Shown: one piece after another, positions 44,016 through 54,118 of the stretch
Layout: every line of letters starts with the position of its first letter
Position numbering within the stretch: the stretch's first letter is position 1
DNA from: Rhizobium altiplani
GTDB lineage: Bacteria > Pseudomonadota > Alphaproteobacteria > Rhizobiales > Rhizobiaceae
DNA length: 64,000 nt
Direction of reading: 5' to 3'
NCBI RefSeq assembly: GCF_001542405.1
Contig: NZ_LNCD01000124.1
Coordinates: forward strand, 1-64,000
Translations under genes and position numbers: made by a program
The notes under the pieces: model-generated
Databases searched by the model: none
The model's input: only the letters and a program-made list of their open reading frames with translations
What the model was told of the DNA's origin: nothing

Positions 44016-44665
44016 CCGAGTGTGTAGCCGATGCCGCGTGCCGTGCGGATACGGTCCTTGCCGATTTTCTTGCGCAGGCGGCTCACATACACCTCGACCG
44101 TATTGCTTTCGATTTCGGAGCCGAATGCATAGAGCGCTTCCTCGATCCGGTCCTTTGGAACGATCGCGCCCGGGCGCGCCGTCAGGAGGTCGAGCACCGC
44201 CCACTCGCGGCTCGTCAGGATGATCGGCTCGCCGGCCACGGAGAGCTGATGCAGTGGCCGGTTGATCTCGATATCGGAAATGCGGATCACCGGATGCGGA
44301 TTGGCGTCGTAGCGGCGCGCGACGGCCATGATGCGCGCTTCCAGCTCGTCCAGATTGAAGGGCTTCACGAGATAGTCGTCGGCGCCGGCGTTCAGTCCGT
44401 CGATACGATCCGAGATCTGATCGCGCGCGGTTAATATGATGACGGGCGTTTTCAGGCCCCTTTCGCGAAGACGGCGCAGAAACTCGACGCCGCTGCCATC
44501 CGGGAGCTGAAGGTCGAGAAGGATCAGCCCGTAATCGACAGGTCGAGCGGCGGCGTCGGCATCGGCGAGATTTTGCACCCAGTCAACGGCATGATTGGCA
44601 GCGGCGACATGATCCCGCACTGCTCCACCAATCATCCTGTCATCTTCAACCAGCAGAATTCGCAC
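44012..44665 (-). CDS. OmpR family response regulator
   Basis: A 217-residue regulator: receiver domain at 1-115 with the acidic pair in VEDDRM, phospho-acceptor Asp in ILLDLQLPDG, Thr/Lys in LTARDQ and VKPFNLDEL, and a winged-helix output domain at 125-217 (LTSREWAVLDLL, NTVEVYVSRLRKKIG, RGIGYTLG). GTG 44665 is the start, with GAGGAAAA upstream; longer in-frame readings from 45463 overlap the divergent smoC gene. The kinase gene follows with overlapping codons. The target genes are not visible; the ROK gene downstream is a candidate. Confidence 0.92.
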   Translation of the reverse strand: MRILLVEDDRMIGGAVRDHVAAANHAVDWVQNLADADAAARPVDYGLILLDLQLPDGSGVEFLRRLRERGLKTPVIILTARDQISDRIDGLNAGADDYLVKPFNLDELEARIMAVARRYDANPHPVIRISDIEINRPLHQLSVAGEPIILTSREWAVLDLLTARPGAIVPKDRIEEALYAFGSEIESNTVEVYVSRLRKKIGKDRIRTARGIGYTLG

Positions 44666-44887
44666 AGTTTTTTCCTCGGTGCCAGTTAGCTCGCAGTTCA
44701 ACCTTCGGTCAAGCAAGGCTTGATCGACAAAGATGACAAGCAGATGGCACCCGGCTCCCGCTCCAAGCCAAAATAGGCTGTGCAATTTCTCAATACACTC
44801 GACATTTGCCCGAATTCTGGTTTGATTTGGCGCGATGTACATCTTCCCGTCGGCGGTGGCCGCCCCTTTCAGCATGGTAGAGACTTG

Positions 44888-45841
44888 ATGGTACGAAAAT
44901 CCGAGACTTCGGGACGGCTGGATGACGCGGCGCGTGCGGGATGGCTCTACTACGTGGCGGGGCGAACGCAGGATGAGATTGCTTCCTCCATGGGGATTTC
45001 CCGGCAGTCGGCCCAACGGCTGGTGTCGCTCGCGGTCGCCGAACGGCTGATCAAGGTGCGGCTTGACCATCCGATCGCTGCCTGCCTCGAACTCGCCAAT
45101 GCGGTGCGCAAGAAGTTCAACCTGAAGCATGTCGAGGTCGTCCCGAGCGATCCCGGTTCCAGTTCTGCGACGGTCGGCATCGCGGAGGCCGCCGCAGCGG
45201 AGATCGAGCGCTGGCTGAAGCGGCCCGATCCGATCGTGCTGGCGGTCGGCACAGGGAGAACGTTGAAGGCGGCGGTCGATCAACTGCCCGCCATCGAATG
45301 TCCCAACCATCGCATCGTATCGCTGACCGGCAACATCGCGCCCGATGGTTCGGCGGCCTACTACAACGTCATCTTCAGCATGGCCGACGCGGTGAAGGCG
45401 CGGCATTTCCCGATGCCGCTGCCGGTTCTCGTGACGTCGGCGGCGGAACGGGAAACCCTGCATGGCCAGCAGCTCGTTCGCTCGACACTCGAGATCAGTG
45501 CGCAGGCGGACGTGACGTTCGTCGGCATCGGCGAGCTCGGCATCGACGGCCCGCTTTGCGTCGACGGATTTCTCGAGAAAGACGAGATGATGGAGCTGAT
45601 GCGCAACGGTGCCGTCGGCGAGATCTGCGGCTGGGTGTTCGACAGCGAGGGCAAGCTTCTCGACAACCCGATCAACGAGCGGGTGGCCTCGGCCTCGATT
45701 CCCTCACGCGAGTCGTCGACGGTCATCGGAATTGGCAAGGGAAAGCGCAAGTTCAAGGCGATCAAGGCTGCTGTAATAGGCCATCAGATCAACGCGCTGA
45801 TCACCGATGAGGATACCGCCGAGTATTTGCTCAAGGCATGA
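44888..45841 (+). CDS. smoC: SorC family sorbitol/mannitol operon regulator
   Basis: A 317-residue SorC/DeoR-type regulator. The helix-turn-helix lies at about 25-47 (RTQDEIASSMGISRQSAQRL), followed by the sugar-phosphate-binding domain (LAVGTGRTLKAAVDQLP, VSLTGNIAPDGSAAYYNVIF, VTFVGIGELGIDGPLC). Only 145 bases separate it from smoE in the same direction, and two inverted repeats with the shared half-site TTGCTCA flank the gap; one spans its own stop codon. The name smoC follows the rhizobial smo locus by position and family. ATG 44888 is chosen as it begins the conserved region. Confidence 0.87.
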   Translation: MVRKSETSGRLDDAARAGWLYYVAGRTQDEIASSMGISRQSAQRLVSLAVAERLIKVRLDHPIAACLELANAVRKKFNLKHVEVVPSDPGSSSATVGIAEAAAAEIERWLKRPDPIVLAVGTGRTLKAAVDQLPAIECPNHRIVSLTGNIAPDGSAAYYNVIFSMADAVKARHFPMPLPVLVTSAAERETLHGQQLVRSTLEISAQADVTFVGIGELGIDGPLCVDGFLEKDEMMELMRNGAVGEICGWVFDSEGKLLDNPINERVASASIPSRESSTVIGIGKGKRKFKAIKAAVIGHQINALITDEDTAEYLLKA

Positions 45842-45846
45842 GCAAA
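45826..45846. promoter_or_regulatory. putative SmoC operator O1 (overlaps smoC stop)
   Basis: TTTGCTCA (45826-45833) and TGAGCAAA (45839-45846) form a perfect 8-base inverted repeat with a 5-base spacer. The half-site is identical to that of the palindrome at 45938. The stop codon of smoC lies within the right half. Confidence 0.6.
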
Positions 45847-45909
45847 TATTTATTTCTTTAGAATCAGTTAGATAACACCATTGTTCGCTAATGCAGCAAC
45901 GAATGGTGA

Positions 45910-45951
45910 TTGACATTGTTTGCCTACGGGTGAGTAATTGCTCATGAGCAA
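45910..45951 (+). promoter_or_regulatory. smoE promoter with overlapping palindrome (operator O2)
   Basis: TTGACA at 45910-45915, 17 bases, then AGTAAT at 45933-45938 form a promoter for the smo operon. The perfect palindrome TTGCTCATGAGCAA (45938-45951) covers the end of the -10 box and the expected start site. It shares its TTGCTCA half-site with the repeat at 45826. The centres are about 108 bases apart, near ten helical turns. Confidence 0.65.
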
Positions 45952-45986
45952 AGCGAATGCTCGCACTCATCTTCTGGGAGGAAGAT

Positions 45987-47297
45987 ATGACATTGAGAAC
46001 TCTCCTGCTGGGCGCCTGCTCAGCACTGGCGTTTGCCGGCATGGCATCGGCCGAAACGCTGACCATCGCGACCGTGAACAACGGCGACATGATCCGGATG
46101 CAGAAGCTGACGGATGACTTCAAAGCAAAGAACCCCGGTATTGACCTCGAGTGGGTAACGCTCGAAGAAAACGTCCTGCGCCAAAAGGTTACGACCGACA
46201 TCGCAACCAAGGGCGGTCAGTACGACGTTCTGACGATCGGTACCTATGAAGTTCCGATCTGGGCAAAGCAGGGTTGGCTGCTGCCACTCGACAATCTCGG
46301 CGCCAACTACGATACCGACGACCTGCTGCCGGCAATCCGCAGCGGCCTGACCACGGACGGCAAGCTCTACGCAGCGCCGTTCTACGGCGAAAGCTCGATG
46401 GTCATGTACCGCAAGGACCTGTTCGACGCCGCCGGCCTGAAGATGCCTGACGCGCCGACCTGGGATTTCATCGCGGATGCCGCGAAGAAGATCACCAACA
46501 AGGACAAGGAAATCTACGGCATCTGCCTGCGCGGCAAGGCTGGCTGGGGCGAAAACATGGCCTTCCTGACGGCTATGTCGAACTCCTTCGGCGCCCGCTG
46601 GTTCGACGAGCAGTGGAAGCCGCAGTTCGATCAGCCGGAGTGGAAGGACACGCTGAACTTCTACGTCAACCTGATGAAGGACGCCGGACCTCCCGGTGCT
46701 TCGTCGAACGGCTTCAACGAAAACCTGGCGCTGTTCCAGACCGGCAAGTGCGGCATGTGGATCGACGCGACCGTTGCTGCGTCCTTCGTCAGCAACCCGA
46801 AGGAATCGACCGTGGCTGACAAGGTCGGCTTCGCTCTGGCTCCGGACAAGGGCCTTGGCAAGCGCGGCAACTGGCTCTGGGCCTGGAACCTCGCCATCCC
46901 TGCAGGCTCGCAGAAGGTCGAAGCGGCCGAAAAGTTCGTCGCCTGGGCAACCAGCAAGGATTACACCAACCTGGTCGCCGAGAAGGAAGGCTGGCTGAAT
47001 GCACCTCCCGGTACCCGCTCCTCGCTCTATGCGAACGCGGATTACCAGAAGGCGGCGCCTTTCGCGAAGATGACGCTCGACAGCATCAACGCGGCTGACC
47101 CGACAAAGCCGACCGTCAAGCCGGTCCCTTATGTCGGCGTCCAGTTTGTCGCCATTCCTGAATTCCAGGGCATCGGCACGGCCGTCGGACAGCAGTTCTC
47201 CGCAGCTCTTGCAGGACAGGTTTCTGTCGACCAGGCACTGCAGAGTGCACAGCAGCTGACGACCCGCGAAATGACCAAGGCTGGTTATATCAAATAG
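45987..47297 (+). CDS. smoE: sorbitol/mannitol ABC transporter substrate-binding protein
   Basis: A 436-residue periplasmic binding protein (extracellular solute-binding family 1) with a signal peptide (LLLGACSALAFAGMASAE, cut near residue 22). Mature-domain motifs TIATVNNGDMIRMQKLTDDF, KGGQYDVLTIGTYEVPIWA and LYAAPFYGESSMVMYRKDLF match polyol-binding SmoE proteins closely. It is the first gene of the importer operon, with GGGAGGAAG directly before ATG 45987. It delivers sorbitol, mannitol or a related polyol to SmoFGK. A 7-bp stem-loop after the stop probably raises its expression over the membrane parts. Confidence 0.92.
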   Translation: MTLRTLLLGACSALAFAGMASAETLTIATVNNGDMIRMQKLTDDFKAKNPGIDLEWVTLEENVLRQKVTTDIATKGGQYDVLTIGTYEVPIWAKQGWLLPLDNLGANYDTDDLLPAIRSGLTTDGKLYAAPFYGESSMVMYRKDLFDAAGLKMPDAPTWDFIADAAKKITNKDKEIYGICLRGKAGWGENMAFLTAMSNSFGARWFDEQWKPQFDQPEWKDTLNFYVNLMKDAGPPGASSNGFNENLALFQTGKCGMWIDATVAASFVSNPKESTVADKVGFALAPDKGLGKRGNWLWAWNLAIPAGSQKVEAAEKFVAWATSKDYTNLVAEKEGWLNAPPGTRSSLYANADYQKAAPFAKMTLDSINAADPTKPTVKPVPYVGVQFVAIPEFQGIGTAVGQQFSAALAGQVSVDQALQSAQQLTTREMTKAGYIK

Positions 47298-47314
47298 GTA
47301 AAACCTCCTGAGAA

Positions 47315-47337
47315 GGCGGGGGAGTTGACACCCCGCC
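47315..47337 (+). repeat. stem-loop between smoE and smoF
   Basis: GGCGGGG (47315-47321) pairs with CCCCGCC (47331-47337) around a nine-base loop. No T-run follows, so it is an intercistronic hairpin of the type that stabilises or attenuates binding-protein messages. The T-rich stretch near 47375 is a second, weaker candidate. Confidence 0.7.
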
Positions 47338-47432
47338 CATCTGGGTTGCCGAATGCCCAAATTGCGTCGGCGCCCCTTTTTTCTTAGCTGCCCTGCAGCC
47401 GTCTGCCCTTTTGAAGAGGATCGGTCATCGCC

Positions 47433-48305
47433 ATGGCAACGTTACACACCCGCTCCGCAGCGCGAATGATGATCGCACCGTCCGTTGTGCTTCTCTTCCT
47501 GTGGATGATCGTCCCGCTCGTGATGACGATCTATTTCTCATTGCTGAATTACAATCTGCTCAGCCCGGGCATGGAAACCTTCGTCGGCTTCCTGAACTAC
47601 AAATATTTCCTGACCGACCCGGCCTTTATCGCCGCCTTGATCAACACGTTGCTGCTGGTACTCGGCGTGCTCCTGATCACTGTCGTGGGCGGCATCGCGT
47701 TTGCGCTGCTCCTGAACCAGGATATCTACGGGCAGGGGATCGTTCGCATCCTGGTGATCGCACCCTTCTTCGTGATGCCGACAGTTGCGGCGCTGGTGTG
47801 GAAGAACATGTTCATGAACCCGGTCAACGGGCTCTTCGCACATCTCGCCAAGGCGCTTGGATTGCAACCCTTTGACTGGCTTGCCAACGCGCCGCTCTTC
47901 TCGATCATTCTGATCGTCGCGTGGCAGTGGCTGCCTTTCGCGACGCTGATCATGCTCACCGCCCTTCAGTCGCTGGACGAAGAGCAACAGGAAGCTGCCG
48001 AAATGGACGGCGCCGGCGCGATCTCGAAATTCTTCTACATCATCCTGCCGCACATGGCCCGCGCCATCACGGTTGTCATTCTGATCCAGACGATCTTCCT
48101 GCTCTCCGTCTTTGCCGAAATCCTGGTGACGACGAACGGCGGGCCTGGCACGCAAAGCACCAACCTTACCTTCCTCGTCTATTCGCAGGCATTGCTGCAA
48201 TTCGATATCGGCGGCGCCTCGGCGGGTGGTATCGTCGCGGTTATCCTTGCCAATATCGTTGCGATCTTCCTCGTGCGCCTTGTTGGCAAGAATCTGGAGG
48301 CTTGA
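47433..48305 (+). CDS. smoF: polyol ABC transporter permease
   Basis: A 290-residue membrane protein with six helices of the MalF type. The EAA loop AAEMDGAGAISKFFYIILPHM, near residues 188-208, is the contact with the ATPase. Helices include VVLLFLWMIVPLVMTIYFSL and TLLLVLGVLLITVVGGIAFALL. It forms the membrane channel with SmoG for sorbitol/mannitol. Its ATG follows GAGGA 12 bases upstream. The next gene starts two bases after the stop. Confidence 0.93.
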   Translation: MATLHTRSAARMMIAPSVVLLFLWMIVPLVMTIYFSLLNYNLLSPGMETFVGFLNYKYFLTDPAFIAALINTLLLVLGVLLITVVGGIAFALLLNQDIYGQGIVRILVIAPFFVMPTVAALVWKNMFMNPVNGLFAHLAKALGLQPFDWLANAPLFSIILIVAWQWLPFATLIMLTALQSLDEEQQEAAEMDGAGAISKFFYIILPHMARAITVVILIQTIFLLSVFAEILVTTNGGPGTQSTNLTFLVYSQALLQFDIGGASAGGIVAVILANIVAIFLVRLVGKNLEA

Positions 48306-48306
48306 G

Positions 48307-49137
48307 ATGGCTAGAAAGGTCTCAACTCGACGCAAAATGATCATGACGGCGGTCGCCTGGGCGCTCGGCATCCTGATCTTCTTCCCGATCCTCTGGACGT
48401 TCCTGACGAGCTTCAAGACGGAAGCGGATGCCATCGCCTCGCCGCCGCAGTTCCTGTTCTTCCACTGGACGACCGAGAGCTACGCGGAAGTGCAGAGCCG
48501 CTCGAACTACCTCAGTCACTTCATGAACTCGGTGATCATTTCCTTCGGTTCGACGCTGATCGGACTGATCATCGCGATCCCGGCCGCCTGGGCGATGGCG
48601 TTTTCGCCGACCAAGCGGACGAAGGACGTCTTGATGTGGATGCTGTCGACGAAGATGATGCCGCCGGTCGGGGCGCTCATCCCGATCTACCTGATGTTCA
48701 GAAATTTTGGCTTGCTCGACAGCCGCAGCGGTCTGGTGATCATTCTCACTTTGATCAACCTGCCGATCATAGTGTGGATGCTCTACACCTACTTCAAGGA
48801 AATCCCCGGCGAGATACTTGAGGCGGCCCGCATGGATGGTGCTTCGCTCTTCAAGGAGATCATCTACGTGCTGACGCCGATGGCGGTGCCGGGCATAGCA
48901 TCGACGCTGCTTCTCAACATCATCCTTGCCTGGAACGAAGCCTTCTGGACTCTGAACCTCACTGCCTCGAAAGCAGCGCCACTGACGGCGTTCATCGCTT
49001 CCTATTCCAGCCCCGAAGGCCTGTTTTATGCCAAGCTTTCGGCAGCATCGACCATGGCGATCGCCCCGATCCTGATCCTCGGCTGGTTCTCGCAGAAACA
49101 ACTCGTCCGCGGCCTGACCTTCGGCGCGGTGAAATAA
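48307..49137 (+). CDS. smoG: polyol ABC transporter permease
   Basis: A 276-residue MalG-type permease with six helices and the EAA loop EAARMDGASLFKEIIYVLTPM near residues 175-195. The helix WALGILIFFPILWTFLTSF lies at the start, and ILILGWFSQKQLVRGLTFGAV is the usual MalG-type C-terminus. ATG 48307 begins one base after the SmoF TGA, so the two are coupled; a reading from 48226 would overlap smoF and add unconserved residues. It pairs with SmoF in the importer. Confidence 0.93.
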   Translation: MARKVSTRRKMIMTAVAWALGILIFFPILWTFLTSFKTEADAIASPPQFLFFHWTTESYAEVQSRSNYLSHFMNSVIISFGSTLIGLIIAIPAAWAMAFSPTKRTKDVLMWMLSTKMMPPVGALIPIYLMFRNFGLLDSRSGLVIILTLINLPIIVWMLYTYFKEIPGEILEAARMDGASLFKEIIYVLTPMAVPGIASTLLLNIILAWNEAFWTLNLTASKAAPLTAFIASYSSPEGLFYAKLSAASTMAIAPILILGWFSQKQLVRGLTFGAVK

Positions 49138-49155
49138 GACACTACGGAGAGAAAC

Positions 49156-50154
<999 letters not shown>

Positions 50155-50186
50155 GAGCATTGCTGCCGGGTTGGGGACGAGAGCGC

Positions 50187-50209
50187 ACGCCGGACAAAGC
50201 GCCCGGCGT
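50187..50209 (+). repeat. stem-loop between smoK and mtlK
   Basis: ACGCCGG (50187-50193) pairs with CCGGCGT (50203-50209) around nine bases that contain AAAGCGC, like the loops of the hairpins at 27480 and 31267. No T-run follows. It may be an mRNA stability element in the 106-base gap, or the trace of a lost smoS gene. Confidence 0.55.
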
Positions 50210-50260
50210 ACCGATGCCGGGATCTTAGCCGATCCCGAAGACCTTCAAGAGGACTGAAAC

Positions 50261-51742
50261 ATGACGTGCAAACTATCGCTGGCAACGCTTTCCGAGGTGG
50301 CAAAAACGGCCGCCGTACCGACCTACGAGCGGGCGTCGTTGAAGGCGGGCATCGTGCACTTCGGCGTGGGCAATTTCCACCGCGCCCACCAGGCGATCTA
50401 TCTGGACGACCTGTTCAATCTGGGTCAGGATCATGACTGGGCGATCATCGGCGCGGGTATTCTCCCTTCCGACGCCGCAATGCGCGAGAAGCTCGCCGCC
50501 CAGGATTTCTTGACGACGGTCGTCGAGCAGGACAACAACAAGACTGCTGCGCGCGTTACGGCGCCGATGATCGACATCCTGCCGGTCGGTGACGCCAAGG
50601 CGATTATCGCCAAGCTTGCGGATCCAGCGATCCGCGTCGTTTCGATGACGATTACCGAGGGCGGCTACTTCATCGACGCCTCGGGCAAATTCAATCCCGG
50701 TCATCCGGCGATCGCTGCGGACGGCCAGAATCCTGCCGAGCCGAAGACCGTCTTTGGCCTTGTCGTCGCCGGTCTCAAGGCGCGCAAGGAGAAGGGCATC
50801 GTGCCTTTCACCGTCATGTCCTGCGACAACATTCCCCACAACGGCGTCGTCACGTCGAATGCCGTCGTTGGCACGGCGCGTCTCTCCGATCCTGCCTTTG
50901 CCGACTGGATCAAGGCGAACGTCGCCTTCCCGAATGCCATGGTGGACCGCATCACGCCGGCAACGGGTCAGCGCGAAATCGACTTGTTGAAGGACGCCTT
51001 CGGCATCGAGGACAACTGGCCCGTCTATTGCGAAGAGTTCAAGCAGTGGGTGCTGGAAGACAAGTTTACTGCGGGGCGGCCGGCGCTTGAGAAGGTCGGC
51101 GTCACCTTCGTGCCCGATGTAACGCCCTACGAGCACATGAAGATCCGCATTCTGAACGGGGGACATGCGGCGATCGCCTATCCGGCAGCGCTGATGGATA
51201 TCCATTTCGTGCACGACTCGATGGAGGATCCGTTGGTCCGTGCCTTCCTCGCCAAACTTGAGAAGGATGAGATCATCCCGATCGTTCCGCCGGTCCCGGA
51301 TACCTCGCTGACGGACTATTTCGCGCTGATCGAGCATCGGCTTCTCAATCCGAAGATTGCCGACACTATCCCGCGCCTGGCACAGGACGGATCGAACCGC
51401 CAGCCGAAATTCATCCTGCCCTCAACGCTCGACAATCTGAACCAGGGGCGGGACGTGGTCGGGCTCGCGCTGGTTTCTGCTCTGTGGTGCCGCTATTTCG
51501 CCGGCAAGACGGACAGCGGCAAGGACATCGTCTTCAACGACGCCAGCGCCGATCGGCTGCATGCGGCCGCACTGAAGGCCAAGGACGATCCGATGGCGTT
51601 CCTCGCCTTCGACGACATCTTTGGCGAGGTGTCAAAATCCGAGCTGTTCCGAAAGCGCTTTGCCCACGCATTGAAAACCCTGTGGGAAAAGGGCACGCGT
51701 GAAACCCTGCAGCTCTATCTTGATAACAAGCTTGCTGTGTAA
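50261..51742 (+). CDS. mtlK: mannitol 2-dehydrogenase (polyol-specific long-chain DH)
   Basis: A 493-residue NAD-dependent polyol dehydrogenase: N-terminal Rossmann domain (HFGVGNFHRAHQAIYLDDL at about 31-49) and C-terminal mannitol_dh domain with the catalytic pattern K..R.LNGGH (MKIRILNGGHAAIAYP). It oxidises D-mannitol to fructose, with D-arabitol and sorbitol as possible further substrates. AAGAGGACTG lies before the ATG. It follows smoK by 106 bases with a hairpin between. The conserved VVSMTITEGGY motif is present. It works with the importer encoded upstream. Confidence 0.94.
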   Translation: MTCKLSLATLSEVAKTAAVPTYERASLKAGIVHFGVGNFHRAHQAIYLDDLFNLGQDHDWAIIGAGILPSDAAMREKLAAQDFLTTVVEQDNNKTAARVTAPMIDILPVGDAKAIIAKLADPAIRVVSMTITEGGYFIDASGKFNPGHPAIAADGQNPAEPKTVFGLVVAGLKARKEKGIVPFTVMSCDNIPHNGVVTSNAVVGTARLSDPAFADWIKANVAFPNAMVDRITPATGQREIDLLKDAFGIEDNWPVYCEEFKQWVLEDKFTAGRPALEKVGVTFVPDVTPYEHMKIRILNGGHAAIAYPAALMDIHFVHDSMEDPLVRAFLAKLEKDEIIPIVPPVPDTSLTDYFALIEHRLLNPKIADTIPRLAQDGSNRQPKFILPSTLDNLNQGRDVVGLALVSALWCRYFAGKTDSGKDIVFNDASADRLHAAALKAKDDPMAFLAFDDIFGEVSKSELFRKRFAHALKTLWEKGTRETLQLYLDNKLAV

Positions 51743-51825
51743 GGATCACTGGCGGCATTCCTGCCGCCGGCCTCCGCCTTATCCGGCGGATGCATCTTCC
51801 TGCACCAACTGCGATTGGGTCTGCC

Positions 51826-52515
51826 ATGGCTGAGGCTGAAACACGGCTCGTCATCTTTGACTGCGACGGCGTGCTCGTCGATAGCGAACCGATATCGGTG
51901 AGCGTTCTCGTGAAGGCGATGAACGATCTCGATGTCCCGATTACTGAGGAAGAGGTCTATGGCCGTTTCCTTGGGCGAAGTCTCGCGACTGTCATCGAGA
52001 CGATGAAGACCGTATACAACGTCCACCCGGGTCAGGAATTTCTTGAGCAAATCCGCACCGATCTCTACGCCCGGTTTCGCAGGGAGCTGAAGCCGATGGC
52101 CGGGATCGCCGAGACGATCGACACCCTCGGCATTCCCTGTTGCGTCGCCTCTTCCAGCCAAGTCGAGCGTATCCGCCTGTCGCTGACGGTCACCGGCCTG
52201 ATCGACCGGCTGCCTGATATCTTCAGCGCAACCATGGTCAAGCATGGCAAGCCCGCGCCCGATCTCTTCCTGCATGCGGCGCGAGAAATGAACGTAGAGC
52301 CCGCCAATTGCGTGGTCGTGGAGGACAGCCCCGCCGGGATCGAGGCGGCGAAGGCAGCGGGCATGAGGGTGTTTGCCTTCACGGGCGGATCACACGCCAA
52401 TTTTTCCGGCTATCGCGCTGAACTTGACCGGCTTTCTCCCGAAGCCGTGTTTGACGCCATGCCGGATTTAATACACCTTGTCCGCAAACATAAGCAGGAC
52501 GGGATGCACCTTTAA
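51826..52515 (+). CDS. HAD superfamily phosphatase
   Basis: A 229-residue HAD-type hydrolase of the beta-phosphoglucomutase/CbbY group. Motif I DCDGVLVDSE holds the nucleophile Asp and general acid Asp; motif II is ASSSQ; Lys is in KHGKPAPDLF; motif III is VVVEDSPAGIEAA. It removes phosphate from sugar or polyol phosphates in the cytoplasm. ATG 51826 gives the usual family N-terminus; an in-frame start at 51790 would add 12 unlike residues. Its stop shares a base with the start of the kinase gene (TAATG). A role in clearing toxic phosphorylated polyols is inferred. Confidence 0.88.
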   Translation: MAEAETRLVIFDCDGVLVDSEPISVSVLVKAMNDLDVPITEEEVYGRFLGRSLATVIETMKTVYNVHPGQEFLEQIRTDLYARFRRELKPMAGIAETIDTLGIPCCVASSSQVERIRLSLTVTGLIDRLPDIFSATMVKHGKPAPDLFLHAAREMNVEPANCVVVEDSPAGIEAAKAAGMRVFAFTGGSHANFSGYRAELDRLSPEAVFDAMPDLIHLVRKHKQDGMHL

Positions 52516-54098
52516 TGCCTCAGCATGTGGTTGCGGTTGATATCGGCACGGGCAGTGCGCGCGCCGGCGTCTTCGACGCTCGCGGCGCATTGCTGGGCAA
52601 GGCCGAACACCCGATCATCATGAACAGGCCGCGTGAAAACCACGCCGAGCATGACTCCGAAGACATCTGGTCGGCGGTCTGCATTGCCGTTCGCAAGGCG
52701 ATGGAGCAATCAGGCGCGGCGCCAGCATCGGTGGGCGCGATCGGTTTCGATGCTACCTGCTCGCTCGTCGTGCGCGATGTCGACGGCAACCAGATCAGTG
52801 TTTCCACCGGCGGAGAGCGCCGTTTCGATACGATCGTCTGGCTCGATCACCGGGCGCTGAAGGAAGCCGATTTCTGCACGGCGACGGAACATCCCGTGCT
52901 GGAGCACTCCGGGCACTTCATGTCGCCGGAAATGGAAATGCCGAAGCTGATGTGGCTGAAGAAGAAGCTGCCCGGCACCTGGATGAACACCGGCTATCTG
53001 TTCGACCTCGCCGATTTCATGACCTGGAAAGCAACCGGCGCGCTCGCCCGCTCGCGCTGCACGCTGACGGCCAAGTGGAATTATCTCGCACATCTCGACA
53101 AAGGGTGGCGGAAGGATTTTCTCGAGCGGATTGGGCTCGATGACCTTCTGGAACGTGGACGGCTGCCGGAGGAAACGGTGCCGGTCGGCAAGAGTGTCGG
53201 GACGCTGACGCAAGAGGCCGCCTCGGCGCTCGGGCTGACGACGGCGTGCCATGTTTCCTCAGGCATGATCGACGCCTATGCCGGGGCGCTGGGTGCGCTT
53301 GGCGGCGAGGCGCAGGATGCTCGCAGGCTGGAACGCCAATTGGCGCTGATCGCCGGCACCTCGAGCTGCATCGTTTCGTTCTCGCGCGAGCGCAAACCGA
53401 GCCACGGCATGTGGGGGCCGTATTACGAAGCCGTCTTTCCTGAATCCTGGCTTGTCGAGGCGGGGCAATCGGCAACGGGCGCGCTGCTCGATCATATCGT
53501 GCGGATGCACGCAGCCGGTGGCGAGCCAACGGCTACGCTGCATCAGAAGATCGTCGAGCGTATTGCGCAGCTTCGCGCCGAGGAGGGCGACGAGTTCGGT
53601 GCCCGCATCTTTATGCTGCCGGACTTTCACGGCAACCGCTCGCCACTCGCCGATCCGCATGCCGTCGGCAGCATCAGCGGCCTGACGCTCGACACGTCGT
53701 TCGACGGACTCTGCGCGCTCTATTGGCGCGCAGCAGTCGCGATCGCGCTCGGGATCCGTCACATCCTCGAGCGGATGAAGGAATATGGCTATGTGCCTGA
53801 CACCCTGCATGTCGCGGGCGGCCATGTGAAAAATCCGGTGCTGATGGAACTCTATTCGGATGCAACCGGCTGCAGGGTCGTTGTGCCGAAAATGAACGAG
53901 GCGGTGCTCCTCGGTACGGCGATGGCCGCTTCCGTGGCGTGCGGTCTCTATCGAGATCTCCCAGAAGCAGGGGCGGCCATGTACTCCGGTGGCGAAGAGC
54001 GATTGCCGGATACAGCCAAGCAGGCATTTTATGACCGGGATTATCGCCGGCTGCTTGCCATGTATCGCCACCGCGCGGAACTGGAAGCGATGGAGTAG
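52515..54098 (+). CDS. FGGY family pentulose kinase (ribulokinase-like)
   Basis: A 527-residue FGGY kinase: N-terminal phosphate motif AVDIGTGSARAGVFD, substrate motif HFMSPEMEMPKLMWLKK near 137-153, and C-terminal HVAGGHVKNPVLMELYSDATG. The sequence around DATCSLVV and GERRFDTIVWLDHRA is that of the D-ribulokinase/YpCarbK type (TIGR01315). It would phosphorylate a pentulose such as D-ribulose, made by oxidation of ribitol or arabitol. The start overlaps the HAD stop. It is the last gene of the smo operon and is convergent with the RpiR regulator. Confidence 0.88.
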   Translation: MPQHVVAVDIGTGSARAGVFDARGALLGKAEHPIIMNRPRENHAEHDSEDIWSAVCIAVRKAMEQSGAAPASVGAIGFDATCSLVVRDVDGNQISVSTGGERRFDTIVWLDHRALKEADFCTATEHPVLEHSGHFMSPEMEMPKLMWLKKKLPGTWMNTGYLFDLADFMTWKATGALARSRCTLTAKWNYLAHLDKGWRKDFLERIGLDDLLERGRLPEETVPVGKSVGTLTQEAASALGLTTACHVSSGMIDAYAGALGALGGEAQDARRLERQLALIAGTSSCIVSFSRERKPSHGMWGPYYEAVFPESWLVEAGQSATGALLDHIVRMHAAGGEPTATLHQKIVERIAQLRAEEGDEFGARIFMLPDFHGNRSPLADPHAVGSISGLTLDTSFDGLCALYWRAAVAIALGIRHILERMKEYGYVPDTLHVAGGHVKNPVLMELYSDATGCRVVVPKMNEAVLLGTAMAASVACGLYRDLPEAGAAMYSGGEERLPDTAKQAFYDRDYRRLLAMYRHRAELEAME

Positions 54099-54118
54099 GC
54101 GCCTAATCCTGGAAGACT

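Noticed and set aside
46020..47360. 446-residue open frame on the minus strand
   Set aside because: It mirrors smoE, which has a signal peptide and the binding-protein motifs; no start with a ribosome site is seen.
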